DNA of 64,000 nucleotides from contig JAOCZO010000018.1 of NCBI GenBank assembly GCA_026413255.1, positions 207,282 to 271,281 of the forward strand. Direction: 5' to 3'. A program made the translations under genes and the position numbers. The stretch is from Fereydounia khargensis (taxonomy: Eukaryota > Basidiomycota > Ustilaginomycetes > Urocystidales > Fereydouniaceae). This document shows, piece by piece, positions 50,720 to 60,334 of the stretch. Position 1 is the stretch's first letter, and each line of letters begins with the position of its first letter. The notes under the pieces were generated by a model. It did no database searches and was not told the DNA's origin. It saw only the letters and a program-made list of their open reading frames with translations.

Positions 50720-51856
50720 ATGTACTTCAGGTCAATCACCGCTTCGACCCTCGCTGCCTTGCTTCCATGCCTGGTACTTGGACGACCCACTTCATCGGCC
50801 CTCGAACTTGCTGCCTCCGGTCCGTCTGAGACCAACATTGTTGGAGGCATCGCGGGGCTTGGCTACCTGGTTGAGACGCAAGTCCCCACCGACCGAATCC
50901 AGGAGGCACTGAACACGCAGCTAGATGCCTTAGTAATCAGCCCCAACTCTTCCGGCCAGGTTGTCGGAGCCGCCTATCTGACGCTTCCCACCGACCAGGA
51001 TCTGGCAGGAGCTATGCTGAACACTCAAGTGTCGCAAATGAACGGGATCTCCGAGAAGGCTTCGGGGACCAACACCTACTCGACGGCTAGTTTGACCCTC
51101 TTTCAGCCGAGCATCTCGCAGCTTCAGCGCATTCTGAACGATGGGCTTGAGCTGATGGTTTCGTACATTGACGTACCAGTCTACGAAAAGTCGCCCTTCA
51201 ACAGTACTGGTACGAGTCTCTGCAACAACTACATCTCGGAAGAGTGTGCCAATGCGGTTCTGTCTTCTGCGCAGAACCAGGCCAGCCAGTCGATGATGAA
51301 CAATGATTCCAGCATCACCTTGACGGACCAACTGTCCACCCTCTCAATGTGCGGCAGCTTTTTCCAAAACCAAAGCTCAATTTCGACTACGTTCAAGAGG
51401 GAAAGTTTCAGGATCAGCGGGGAACTGCTGGGTAGCAACCTAGAGGGCGTCAAAGCGCCTCTGTACGGCCGTCTCAACAACGATATTCAGGAGGTGACTA
51501 TCAGCTCGAGCCAGAGCACGGACGACAGCTTGGGCTACCGTAGCACTGTCGGGTTCTACAAGTATGATAAGGTACCAAAGGACAAGTCGGATCTGAGCGT
51601 GTACAACCTCCTTTCCACCCAAGTTAGGGTGGTGCTTGTGGCTGAAGTTGCCTCTCAAGCCAACGGAACGTCTACCGTTCAATCCAATGGAGACTTGCCT
51701 GTGTCTCTCAGCTGCCATGCGGCCAACCGAGCTTCTGATGCAAGCATGATGCCGCAAGCTCCTGGCACTTCTGACAGCGCGGCTCCTGTCAGCCACAAAG
51801 CCCCGCGTATCGCTACAGGCTTGATGCTGGTTCTCAGTGCTATGATGCTACTGTAG
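50720..51856 (+). CDS. Predicted GPI-anchored cell-surface protein
   Basis: An intronless frame of 378 residues of unknown function. It has an N-terminal signal peptide (MYFRSITASTLAALLPCLVLG), several N-glycosylation sequons (for example NSS, NST, NDS, NQS, NGT) and a C-terminal hydrophobic tail (GLMLVLSAMMLL) after a Ser/Ala-rich spacer, the layout of a GPI-attachment signal. The body is predicted to be mixed alpha/beta with few cysteines (about five after the signal). No enzymatic motif was recognised. The gene has its own TATA box. The lineage may be restricted to related fungi, but this cannot be tested here. Confidence 0.8.
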   Translation: MYFRSITASTLAALLPCLVLGRPTSSALELAASGPSETNIVGGIAGLGYLVETQVPTDRIQEALNTQLDALVISPNSSGQVVGAAYLTLPTDQDLAGAMLNTQVSQMNGISEKASGTNTYSTASLTLFQPSISQLQRILNDGLELMVSYIDVPVYEKSPFNSTGTSLCNNYISEECANAVLSSAQNQASQSMMNNDSSITLTDQLSTLSMCGSFFQNQSSISTTFKRESFRISGELLGSNLEGVKAPLYGRLNNDIQEVTISSSQSTDDSLGYRSTVGFYKYDKVPKDKSDLSVYNLLSTQVRVVLVAEVASQANGTSTVQSNGDLPVSLSCHAANRASDASMMPQAPGTSDSAAPVSHKAPRIATGLMLVLSAMMLL

Positions 51857-52290
51857 TTGCATGAGCTTGACAAATCCGGGAGTTTTTTTTTTCCGGCTTT
51901 TACGCCTTTCAATGACAGTCATTCTTAAAGCGAATGGATGTGTGCGGGAATGATTGATGGTGGAAAAGTCGCCTGGGCCTGAACAAGTCGATTCAAGCGG
52001 CGAACCCACAGGATGGCTGACCGAAAAAGTGGAAGGGGCCAGGGTCACTCATGTCTTTTGCCGCAGGTGACGTTTCTTGAAATCATGTGGAGGGTGACAG
52101 CGCAGCACTTGACGTGCATCCCGACTACTACAGCCCAGCTGCAGCTGACCCACCAGAAAGTGCTGAGGACGCTAAGGAAGGCCATAGCAAACTCTGACTA
52201 GGTCAGGAGAAAAAGGTTCATAAATATCAGCTACCGGATGGTGCCCCTGGTCGTCGCAAATCATCATCTCTGCTACTGATACTGCTCACC
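51857..52290. promoter_or_regulatory. Spacer with promoter of the SDR gene
   Basis: 434 bases. An A/T-rich CATAAATA at about 52220-52227 stands some 65 bases before the ATG at 52291 and may be a TATA element. A short T run at about 51884-51891 follows the GPI-protein stop. Confidence 0.45.
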
Positions 52291-53128
52291 ATGGCCAAGT
52301 CTATCATCGTAACCGCCGGTGCATCCGGTATCGGCCTCGCCACCGTCAAGACACTGCTCGCCGACGGCTGGAACGTGACCGCATCCGACATTAACGAGAC
52401 AGGACTCGAGTCTGCCATTCAGCCTCTCATTTCCCAGTACGGACAGGGGAGAGTAGCCTTCCAGGCAGGTGACGTGACCAAGCGCGCCTCGGTCCAGTCT
52501 CTCATCCAGAACCACAAGGCCCGCTTCGGATCACTGGACGCATTCGCAAACGTTGCTGGAACCGGAGGCCGTCGACTCGGACAGGATGAGGTGCAAGATT
52601 GCACCGACGAAGAGTTTGACTTTATCATTGACCTCAATGTCCGTGGTCTCTTCCATGTGCTCTCAGAGGCACTCAAGCCAGGCGTCATTAGCGAGCCTGG
52701 TGGAAGTATCGTACACATCACCAGTATGTTTGGACAGCGTGGATTTGAGCGAGGCGCTATCTTCACTGCCGGAAAGCATGCTGCCAACGGAATGGTCAAG
52801 GCTGCTGCGATGGAATCGGGGCCCCGAGGTATCCGAGTAAATGCTGTTCTTCCGTGAGTATAGTACCTCTCTGCTAGTCCCCGACATGTTGATGGTCACA
52901 TCTGGTACTAACTGCATCTTTGGCCCCTTCCCTTGCAGTGGACCGATCAAAACCCCGATGCACGCAGCCACCAAGGACGGCTCCGGAAAGAACCCAGTCC
53001 CAGCCTTGCCTCTCAAGCGTGACGGAGAGGCTGACGAGGTGGCTCACGTCATTTCCTTCCTCCTTTCGGACAAGGCTTCCTACGTCACGGGTGCAGAGTG
53101 GCTCGTCGATGGTGGTGCAAATGCGTAG
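52291..53128 (+). CDS. Short-chain dehydrogenase/reductase with altered active site
   Basis: Classical SDR fold. Exons 52291-52853 and 52939-53128 encode 250 residues. Cofactor motif TAGASGIGLA (residues 8-17), an acidic residue after beta-2 (SDIN, D33) suggesting NAD preference, DVT, NVAGTGG, the structural N116 (DLNVRG), and the active-site S145 (HITSMFG). At the catalytic Tyr position the sequence is IFTAGKHAANG: F158 replaces tyrosine in the YxxxK motif, while K162 is kept. The codon is TTC. The C-terminal SDR features are present (RVNAVLPGPIKTPM, FLLSDKASYVTGAEWLVDGG). The intron splits the proline codon before GPIKTPM. With no catalytic tyrosine the usual proton relay should fail, so the protein may be inactive, or use another residue. 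Substrate is unknown. Confidence 0.92.
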
Positions 53129-53739
53129 CATTTCACAGTGTGATAAAGTACAAAACTGTTCTACAGTATACGCCGCCTTCGTCACCATCCGGGATCGAAA
53201 AGCAAACCTGGCATCATCGCACCACCTTTCTCCAGCGCCTGCCCGGAGCCTTGCTAAGAGCCTTATCAGGGGATATCACTCCAACAACCCTTGTCTTTTC
53301 CTTCAATCACCGAGCGCAGTTCGCATGACTCGGACCTTTTAAGCTTCCGGAAGGTGCCTCCGTCTCGGATGTTACAGCAGCTATCAGCAAGCATTTTCTC
53401 TCGACGCATTAGGTGGGGAGGGAAGGGACAGGGAAACACAGAAATACTGTAGCAATGATCTGGAAAAATGATAACCACAAATCACTCTCTTATCGACGGT
53501 ATGGCGCAATGAGGAGCGCCGTAGCCTGTGCTGATACGGACGGCCTCATTGTCAGATACTGCACAAGACACAGAGCGGTACCATACTGTGCTGTGCTGTA
53601 CCGTACTGTACTTCCCATGCTTGAGAGGACAGTTCCAATGCTTGTCGAAGCGTATAAATATAGGGCTCAGCTCTGAAAGATACCCCGAGTCCTCACGAAA
53701 CTTGTCCAGTTTAATCCTCTCACACAGCTAGCAGTCACA
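53129..53739. promoter_or_regulatory. Promoter region of the first small secreted protein gene
   Basis: 611 bases. TACNGTA motifs lie near 53162, 53447 and 53600-53613, and a TATAAATA box at 53653-53660 is 80 bases before the ATG at 53740. The same order (TACTGTAC chain, then TATA box, then ATGAAGCTC) is seen upstream of the second secreted-protein gene. Confidence 0.6.
53653..53660 (+). promoter_or_regulatory. TATA box of the first small secreted protein gene
   Basis: TATAAATA followed by TAGGG, 80 bases upstream of the start codon and about 40 bases after a TACCGTACTGTAC chain. Confidence 0.65.
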
Positions 53740-54081
53740 ATGAAGCTCGACATCCTTGGTCTTCTCCTTTTCGTGACCGCTGTCCCCATATTCAGTAGGC
53801 CAGTCCCTGTGCAACCCTCTGGTCAATCGTCTTCCGATATTCGTCGAATGACTCCAGCAAAACGCAGGAGGAGGTCCGATGCTCAGACTGATGCCATCAG
53901 CCGGACTTTCCGAAGGTCAACAAGCTTTGATGCCAGGCCAGAAGAAATGATTCAAGGTGCCGACGAGCTCAAACGCTGGTTTGGAGATTACACCAAGAAT
54001 TACGGCAACAATGCCAACGAAGCTCTCAGAGACCTCAACCAATGGAAACGTGTCTGGCTGCTGTGGGGATATCGGATTTGA
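53740..54081 (+). CDS. Small secreted protein 1 (effector candidate)
   Basis: 113 residues with no known domain. The N-terminus MKLDILGLLLFVTAVPIFS is a good signal peptide; the predicted mature part begins near RPVPVQPSG. A basic cluster RRMTPAKRRRRSD (residues about 35-47) could be a Kex2-type processing site. The C-terminal half is predicted helical (EMIQGADELKRWFGDY, then ALRDLNQWKRVWLLWG). It has no cysteines. It resembles the small secreted protein at 55618: both begin MKLxxL, and both end with an LK..F / AL..L..W.R.W pattern. The region is subtelomeric and the gene has a TATA box, as is common for host-induced effectors; the effector role is inference. Confidence 0.7.
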   Translation: MKLDILGLLLFVTAVPIFSRPVPVQPSGQSSSDIRRMTPAKRRRRSDAQTDAISRTFRRSTSFDARPEEMIQGADELKRWFGDYTKNYGNNANEALRDLNQWKRVWLLWGYRI

Positions 54082-54659
54082 TTGTGGCAACCTACCAACC
54101 TCTTCAAGGTGCATTGACGTGCAAACTTGCCAGAAGTCAAGGTAGTCTGGGAATGGCTGCGCTTTCGATTCTTGAGCCGGCCTCACGTTACCACTGTTGT
54201 GTAAGTGCTTGATAGTGATACATTTCGCATCTGAAGTTTCAGCCAGAGAAGGGAAGCCTCAGGTGATTGGTAGTCTTCGACCGACCCTTGAATGTAACCT
54301 CCGTGTTCTCAAAGTGCGCAACAGTGTGTGTCCATGAAATAAGCTGTGTGTTGTTGCTAGTGCTGAGCATCTACAGTGGGCGCGATTCCCGGGCAAAGAT
54401 CGGTGGTTTGTCGTGTGGCTCAAGCCCAAAGCGCTGAAATAAAGCTTCGCAGCCATGCTCTTCGATGTTCTGTACCAGCACTTCCTGGCTCATCAGGACT
54501 GCAAGCAGACAGAAAATCGATACAAATTGACGAGAGCCTCTTTTGCAACCATCAGTTGAAACTAGGTTTTGGCCGACTCCAACCCGAGCTTGGGGCCAAT
54601 TCTCGGACCCGGATCGGAGTTCCCAGAGGCATGGCCTCTTCGCAAGCCTCTGCCTCAGA

Positions 54660-55167
54660 GACAGGTCCGAATCGAGCAAATGCCTGTGAAGAAAGCTCGC
54701 TCTGGAGCCGGAGTTGCAGACGTCGCAGTCACTCTCTCCTCGGGTTGGCGTCGATCCGAGCAGATGACTAGGTTTGCAACCAAGGCACTAGAGTAGCTTC
54801 GGAGCTGTGCTTGTGTTGCTCCGAGTGGCAACAGTGCATCCCTTCTCTCTGTCATAGAGGGATACAGTATGATATGCGTGGTGGGCGAGACACTCTCTCG
54901 GACGAAGGACTGTACTTACTGTAGTTGAATTCAGCTCCTCATGAGGCAAGTCCGAGCTGAGAAGCGGCCGGGCCTTTGATCGCAACAGTCGTGCAAATGG
55001 CTGTGGAGAACGCTGGTTTCGGAGCCAGAGATGCAGACATTGAAGCCATTCCCTTTCCGGGATGTTTCCAAGCCCAGACAAGTAGTTGTAACGGTAATAG
55101 AGACACTAAGCTGGCCTCGGAGCTTTGCATGGTGTCGGACCAAGTGCAAGTCATGTTTCCGCCGTGC
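54660..55167. repeat. Diverged tandem duplication between two secreted-protein genes
   Basis: Anchors: GCAAATG at 54676 and 54993 (offset 317); CTTCGGAGC/CCTCGGAGC at about 54797 and 55115 (offset 318). Matching blocks extend between the anchors with many substitutions and few indels. Both copies are broken in every frame longer than about 100 codons, so they look like relics rather than genes. Confidence 0.6.
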
Positions 55168-55475
55168 AACAGTCAATATTCCTTTCCTATCGGTCAGTCC
55201 AGACAATGTGGGTCAAATTCAAGCTGCTAATGGGCTTTCGGCTTTGAAGAGCAATAGTACGCATCACGAGTTCCCTGCAGCCTCGCCGGATGTAGGAAAG
55301 TCCTTGAAGGTTCCTTGATGGTCCGAAAAATCATCTCACCTACTGTAGCTTGGCTGGCTCCGAGCCGAAGCCCAAGCTGTCGGACAAACTAAGAACTAGT
55401 GCTGTACTGTCAAATGTGCTGATCAGATACTGTACCAACCATCATGTACAGCACGTACTGTACTGTACTGTTCAG

Positions 55476-55483
55476 TATATATA
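55476..55483 (+). promoter_or_regulatory. TATA box of the second small secreted protein gene
   Basis: TATATATA directly after a TACTGTACTGTACTG chain. It lies 135 bases upstream of the ATG at 55618. Confidence 0.6.
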
Positions 55484-55617
55484 CAGGGTGATCTCTTCCT
55501 AAGAAGTACAGACCTCATCGCACCTGTTCCGAATCTATCCTCACAGACGACAAACTCGCATCCAAACTCGACATTTGCCAAAGACTGTCCAAAAGATTCT
55601 TCTTTTGCACCATTCCA

Positions 55618-55860
55618 ATGAAGCTCAACACCCTTGCCTTCTTCTTTGTCACGATGGCCTTGGCCATGCCCACCTTTGGACACATGAACGACGATGTGGC
55701 TGCTTTGCTCAGACAAGGCCTGGCCAGCAACAACGCGCAAACCCACATCAATATTGCCAACCGGCTCAAAACCAACTTCCTGGAAGGATCAAAGACCTTT
55801 TCAACTGGCACGGATGCTCTTGCTGCTCTCAGGCGTTGGGCACGAATTTGGAATGCATGA
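55618..55860 (+). CDS. Small secreted protein 2 (effector candidate)
   Basis: 80 residues with no known domain. The signal peptide is MKLNTLAFFFVTMALAMPTFG; the mature chain starts near HMNDDVAALLRQG and is helical, ending ALAALRRWARIWNA. No cysteines. The first ten codons, ATGAAGCTCAACACC, differ at few bases from those of the gene at 53740 (ATGAAGCTCGACATC), and the C-terminal pattern LK..F, AL..L..W.R.W is shared. I take the two as diverged tandem paralogues. Beyond the stop there is a GTGAGT donor-like site at 55989, so a spliced 3' region is possible. Confidence 0.68.
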   Translation: MKLNTLAFFFVTMALAMPTFGHMNDDVAALLRQGLASNNAQTHINIANRLKTNFLEGSKTFSTGTDALAALRRWARIWNA

Positions 55861-56626
55861 CCTTGAGTTGGACACATCTTGTGTCAGTCTCGTTGGGCAG
55901 GAAACTTGAGGTTTTTGCCGCTTGTCAGCACTTGTCGAACAAGTTTCTGTTTCAAGGATGATCTGACTATAAGATTCTTCCAATGCAGGTGAGTAATCAT
56001 GTGGACTGTCCTTTTGCTTTATTACAAATACCTGACCATGAGGTTTTCTACTACAGTCTCAGCAATGTTCCGTTCCTATCCCATCCACCAAGCAATCCAA
56101 AGAATTTTCTGCTGCTGGTAAGTAGGAGTTTTCAATTGCTCTTTTGGCTGAGAAGTAATCACTCACCTCTTGACGCACACATGGATGTTGCTATTGCAGG
56201 CCAGCCGAAAGACCTCGTTCCCCCTTTGCCTTGAACGTAGTTAGTTGAATTCAGCTAGCCCAGTCATTCCGCCCGACACGTGTTGGGGGCATGATATGCT
56301 GAACAAAGCTGGTGTGCGTGTGTGAGTGTGTGCGTGCGTGTGTGCTTGTAGCAGCATAGTGCTGTATCAGTAACTATGGTCTGTACTGGGATGCGCAGTT
56401 GGGCAACCAATCCAGTCGTGCTCGTCGTGCGCGCTGTTGACTGACAGGTGGAAGGTATGAGAGCGGGCCACACAGCTACTAGCCAGCCATTCTATGCGCA
56501 CCTTGACTGCAGTCGAGCTCTGATGCAGAGGAAGCCACGCGTCAACGTCTCCTTCTCTACCGTACTTAGCACCACCACACCCACTCCTTTGCCTCGCCAC
56601 CCCTTCTCGTCTCTCCATGCGTGTCA
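55861..56626. other. Spacer upstream of the Zn2Cys6 regulator
   Basis: 766 bases without a supported gene. It holds a 15-base sequence (56242-56256) identical to one at 54922-54936, a GTGT-rich stretch near 56311-56345, and CT-rich DNA before the start at 56627. Confidence 0.5.
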
Positions 56627-58813
56627 ATGCCCCACAGCAGCCCCTCCGAGCAGCAACAGCCAACGCTTGATGCACCGCAGGCCACAATCACCGCCTCTGG
56701 CACAGCCCCTACCACCGCGCCCGTCTCGGCCGAATCACAGCAGGAGCAACAGGGACAGCTGCAACGGAAGCGTCCCTTGGCAGACAATGACGAGCCGCAC
56801 GAACCCCATCAGCAGCAGAGGCAACAACCACCGCGAACGCATCGGCGTCGTTTCAAGCGCAGCAAGACAGGCTGCATGACCTGCCGATCCCGCAAGCTCA
56901 AGTGCGACGAAACCAGGCCCTTTTGCCTCCGCTGCCGAGACGACGACAAGCAGTGTGACTACTATCTTTCGCGCACAGAGGCAGTGGCAACAAACACCAA
57001 TGCCACATCCATCACCGCTTCTGCCTCCCTTTCGTCCTCCTCTCACACCCACGCTACGGCTTCTTCGGCTGCTACCCAGGTCCCAGAGCGCCTCGATGAC
57101 TGGCTCGACCTCCTTTGCCAATCAATCGATGTCGATCCCATTCCTACTGCTACTTCTTCTGCGTCGGCGAATGCTGGCGCTAATGCACTTTCAACCCAAG
57201 ACCAGCAGGCGACTCATGCAAGCGCATCCCTGTCTTGGATCAACAATGACTGGCTCCCCCTCTTCGCAGACACAGAGACCGACGCTACTTCCCCGTCTCT
57301 CTCATCCCCACTCCCCATGTCCGAAGGGTACCTCCAGACTAAGATCCGCTCTCTCTGCTCTTCCCGGGTCCAGCAGGAAGCCGTCTCCTTCTTCTTCAAC
57401 ACCACTGCCCGCTGTTTCCATCTCCTATCAGCAGAGACCAACATCTGGCGTCTTGTCTTTGCCGAGCTCGCCACCGTCTCTGCCCTTGTCCTCGACCTCG
57501 TCACCTGTCTTGGCTTGATCCATCTCTCCCTCACCCAGGATCCACGCCGAAAGCCACTTGCTCACGCCCACCTCTCCCAAGCCAAGGCCCACTGGGACCG
57601 CTTCGTTGGTCCCCTCCTCTCCGACCAGGACATTCACTCCGCTGCATCACGCATACGTACTCCCCAACAGGTGCTCGAGGTCCTGGCTGGTACCATCCTG
57701 CTCGTCCACATTGACCAATTTCACCGTGGAATGGGAGGCATGTCACTCAACAGCACCACCCTAGCCCAACTTGTCATTCGCAACACCCTCCCCGGTCTTC
57801 CGGGCTTGGAACAGGGTCCAGGCTCTCCCTATCGCTTTTACGTCAGGGTGTTTCTCTGGTGGGATACCCTCTCACGCACCATGGGACCCGGTGCCGGTGG
57901 TCCCTATCCTATAGAGGCATTCGAGGCTGTCCATCGATGGGAAGAGGGGGAAGACCGTGACGCTATCGAATGTTCCACCCAATGCGTAGTCGGGTGGCCC
58001 CTGGACCTGCTCGAGGCAATTGCCATGACCAACGAGCTCGCCACTCACCCAGATCTAGTCAAAGCCCGTGCAAGCCGAAGAGCCACATCACCCTGCAAGT
58101 CTATCGCCCAGCTCCTTGAAGACGCTGTGCCTCTTACCCTCCTGCATCGTATTCGCGCCATCGAATCCCAGATCCGGCTCTCCAAACCCGAAGTCCTGTC
58201 CCAGGACGACATGATTGCCTCAGAGCTTCGGTACCTCATCTTTGAGTGCTTGCAAAGTGCAAGCCTTGTCTACTTTGCTCGTGTCTTTCTCGGTTCAACC
58301 GACCCAGTGTGGAGCGAGGTCGAACGAGTCACTCGCTTCCTGCAGCGCAAAGACGACTCTGAGTCCCACGGCTCGAAGCTCTCCAAGGCGGTAGAGGAAA
58401 ACGGCATTTGGTGGATCCGTGCCTGCGACGGTGCTCTGATCTGGGCCTACTTTCAGTGCTCGGCCGAAATCTTTGGCACGCTTCCCCAAGCATCCTCAGC
58501 GCTAGCCAGCACTGCCCAAGATCATGTAAGGCTTGCGCTCGGCTCTGGACTTTCGCTGTCCAAGGAGGACTACCGCATCTTTCACCATTCACGTGCGGAG
58601 AAGCGCGAGCGGTGTCGCAAGTCTCTGATGCGGTGGGAAGAGCTCGAAGGATGCCAGTGCATCATGTTGTGTCGTGAGCTACTCAAGGCCATATGGGACA
58701 AACGCGACTTGTACGAATACCATGCTCACGATCAAGACTCACGGTACGATCAACGAGCAGAACTTGGATTGATATGTCATGAACGTCGATGGAAACAGCC
58801 ACTAATCTTGTAA
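56627..58813 (+). CDS. Zn2Cys6 binuclear cluster transcription factor
   Basis: An intronless frame of 728 residues. The N-terminus is Gln/Pro/Ser-rich. The DNA-binding cluster is GCMTCRSRKLKCDETRPFC followed by LRCRDDDKQC, ligands C83, C86, C93, C100, C103 and C110 (CX2CX6CX6CX2CX6C), preceded by the basic THRRRFKRSKT. A Ser/Thr-rich linker follows, then a largely helical region of about 500 residues resembling the fungal-specific regulatory domain (for example VQQEAVSFFFNTTARCF, WWDTLSRTMGPG). Start: ATG at 56627. Its stop lies 33 bases from the stop of the convergent permease gene, with a copper amine oxidase beyond. The likeliest targets are these neighbours; that is inference. Confidence 0.9.
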   Translation: MPHSSPSEQQQPTLDAPQATITASGTAPTTAPVSAESQQEQQGQLQRKRPLADNDEPHEPHQQQRQQPPRTHRRRFKRSKTGCMTCRSRKLKCDETRPFCLRCRDDDKQCDYYLSRTEAVATNTNATSITASASLSSSSHTHATASSAATQVPERLDDWLDLLCQSIDVDPIPTATSSASANAGANALSTQDQQATHASASLSWINNDWLPLFADTETDATSPSLSSPLPMSEGYLQTKIRSLCSSRVQQEAVSFFFNTTARCFHLLSAETNIWRLVFAELATVSALVLDLVTCLGLIHLSLTQDPRRKPLAHAHLSQAKAHWDRFVGPLLSDQDIHSAASRIRTPQQVLEVLAGTILLVHIDQFHRGMGGMSLNSTTLAQLVIRNTLPGLPGLEQGPGSPYRFYVRVFLWWDTLSRTMGPGAGGPYPIEAFEAVHRWEEGEDRDAIECSTQCVVGWPLDLLEAIAMTNELATHPDLVKARASRRATSPCKSIAQLLEDAVPLTLLHRIRAIESQIRLSKPEVLSQDDMIASELRYLIFECLQSASLVYFARVFLGSTDPVWSEVERVTRFLQRKDDSESHGSKLSKAVEENGIWWIRACDGALIWAYFQCSAEIFGTLPQASSALASTAQDHVRLALGSGLSLSKEDYRIFHHSRAEKRERCRKSLMRWEELEGCQCIMLCRELLKAIWDKRDLYEYHAHDQDSRYDQRAELGLICHERRWKQPLIL

Positions 58814-58846
58814 CAATACCCTGCTACCAATAGCCTACGCAAATCA

Positions 58847-60334
58847 CTAATGTACAAGCGGACCTTGGTATAGCTTGCCATACTTGATCCATGCCAGAGC
58901 TGGAACGATGAAAGAAAAGACGAGGATCACCGAGGTATAGTTCATGTTTTCCCTCGTCACCGGGTATGAAGGTGGGAGGCAGAGCACCACCGTGAGAAAG
59001 ACGGTGAACACAATGGTAAGAATGTTGCAGCCAACGGCAAAGATTCGGTTGACCTTAAAGACCGGCTCCCAGACTGGCTTGGAGCGTGCCACCAGCGACG
59101 AGTAAGCCACGAGGGCATACGAAATGCCCAGTAAAATCGTTGGAACCGAGATGAAGGCATTAAACGCACTTGTGTTACCGATGAATATGTTAGCCATTGC
59201 ACTCTGGATGAGGCAAACGAGAGCTGCGGCACGCATGGGTGCATCGAGGCGAAGGTTGATGCGTTCGAAGAAGGAGGAGAAGAGAAAGCCCTGTTGACGT
59301 GCGAGCGAGTACATGCAGCGACTCGCAGCCATGCTGCCGTCGACGACGGTGATCATGAAGGACAACAATGGAATGAGGAGAAGCACGATCGCACCCGCTC
59401 GACTCGTCTTGATCTTGAGGATCTCAGCGAACGGGAAGCCAGTGGTTGTCTCGCTGATCGCTTCGAGCGATGGCAAGGTAAAGACCAGAACAAAGGCATA
59501 TCCTAGAGTCAAGATGCAGCTCAGGCCGAGACTGTAGATGATGGCTCGTGGGGCTTGCTTGTGGGGACGGTACATCTCCTCAGAAAAGTGAGTCACTGTA
59601 TCGAACGCGGTCGTAGACAGTGCCGCCTGAGATAGACCCAGCACCCAGGGAACAAAGTTGGTGTCCCATCCGCTGATGTTGACAATGTCAACGAGTGCGA
59701 ACTCTGCGCTGCTAAAGCTGCCTCGACTCTGAATGAGAAGCACCAGGGATGTGACCAGGAGACCCAGGATAGACCACGTGAGCGAGAACGTGTTGAGCTT
59801 CGAGATGATCCTAGAGGCAAAGCAGCCAGTGCTAAAGGCAAACACAGAGGTGCCGATGATCACCACGGTGACATGCCATGGCTCGATGACGAACGATGGG
59901 AATGTCAGATTGACCATGGCAAGGATGATCTGAGCCACAATTGTCTGAGCAGCCAGTCCGAGGAAGATGAATCCGAGCAGGACGGTCCAGGAGGTCACGT
60001 AAGACAGCTTGCGTCCATGGCAATGGTACACCCAGGCAGCTTGGCCAGCCGCATTGGGCCACTGGGAGCATGGCTCTGCAATCGAGATGGCGCCGGCCAT
60101 GTTGCAGACACCTACAATGATGATGCCCCACACGAGTACATTTGCACCGCCAGAGGCAAGTGCGACTGCCGCAGAGGCCGAGTAAGCAATCCATGAGGCC
60201 AGAGTGGTAAAGCCAATGGCAGTAGCGCCCAGCGTAGAGATTTTCTTGCCAAGCTGCTCATCGGTAGCAGCAGGGTAGTCCGTGTCGCTCACGGCAAAGC
60301 TTTCCTTTGAGGGTGGTGCGGCTTCCTTCATCAT
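58847..60334 (-). CDS. APC-family amino acid/GABA-type permease
   Basis: An intronless frame of 495 residues with about 12 hydrophobic spans. The N-terminus (ATDEQLGKKISTLGATAIGF) and the first membrane segments, the PNAAGQAAWVYH block and the FSEEMYRPHKQAPRAI block place it with the fungal ACT/GABA permeases (Uga4, choline and polyamine relatives). It should import a small cationic or zwitterionic amine with protons. It is divergently transcribed from the copper amine oxidase gene and faces the Zn2Cys6 regulator tail to tail, suggesting import of the amine that the oxidase degrades. Two ATGs in tandem (60334 and 60331) make the exact first residue uncertain. Confidence 0.9.
   Translation of the reverse strand: MMKEAAPPSKESFAVSDTDYPAATDEQLGKKISTLGATAIGFTTLASWIAYSASAAVALASGGANVLVWGIIIVGVCNMAGAISIAEPCSQWPNAAGQAAWVYHCHGRKLSYVTSWTVLLGFIFLGLAAQTIVAQIILAMVNLTFPSFVIEPWHVTVVIIGTSVFAFSTGCFASRIISKLNTFSLTWSILGLLVTSLVLLIQSRGSFSSAEFALVDIVNISGWDTNFVPWVLGLSQAALSTTAFDTVTHFSEEMYRPHKQAPRAIIYSLGLSCILTLGYAFVLVFTLPSLEAISETTTGFPFAEILKIKTSRAGAIVLLLIPLLSFMITVVDGSMAASRCMYSLARQQGFLFSSFFERINLRLDAPMRAAALVCLIQSAMANIFIGNTSAFNAFISVPTILLGISYALVAYSSLVARSKPVWEPVFKVNRIFAVGCNILTIVFTVFLTVVLCLPPSYPVTRENMNYTSVILVFSFIVPALAWIKYGKLYQGPLVH

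Larger units (their letters stand above)
54082..55617. other. 1.5-kb spacer with a decayed, duplicated segment
   Basis: No intact gene is seen. Two diverged copies of a roughly 190-base segment lie at about 54660-54850 and 54977-55167, offset by 317-318 bases (both contain GCAAATG-CTGTG-AGAA and later GC-TCGGAGCT-TGC). The right part holds TACNGTA motifs (about 54865, 54909, 55340, 55428, 55453-55467) and a TATATATA box at 55476-55483 for the gene starting at 55618. Confidence 0.6.
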
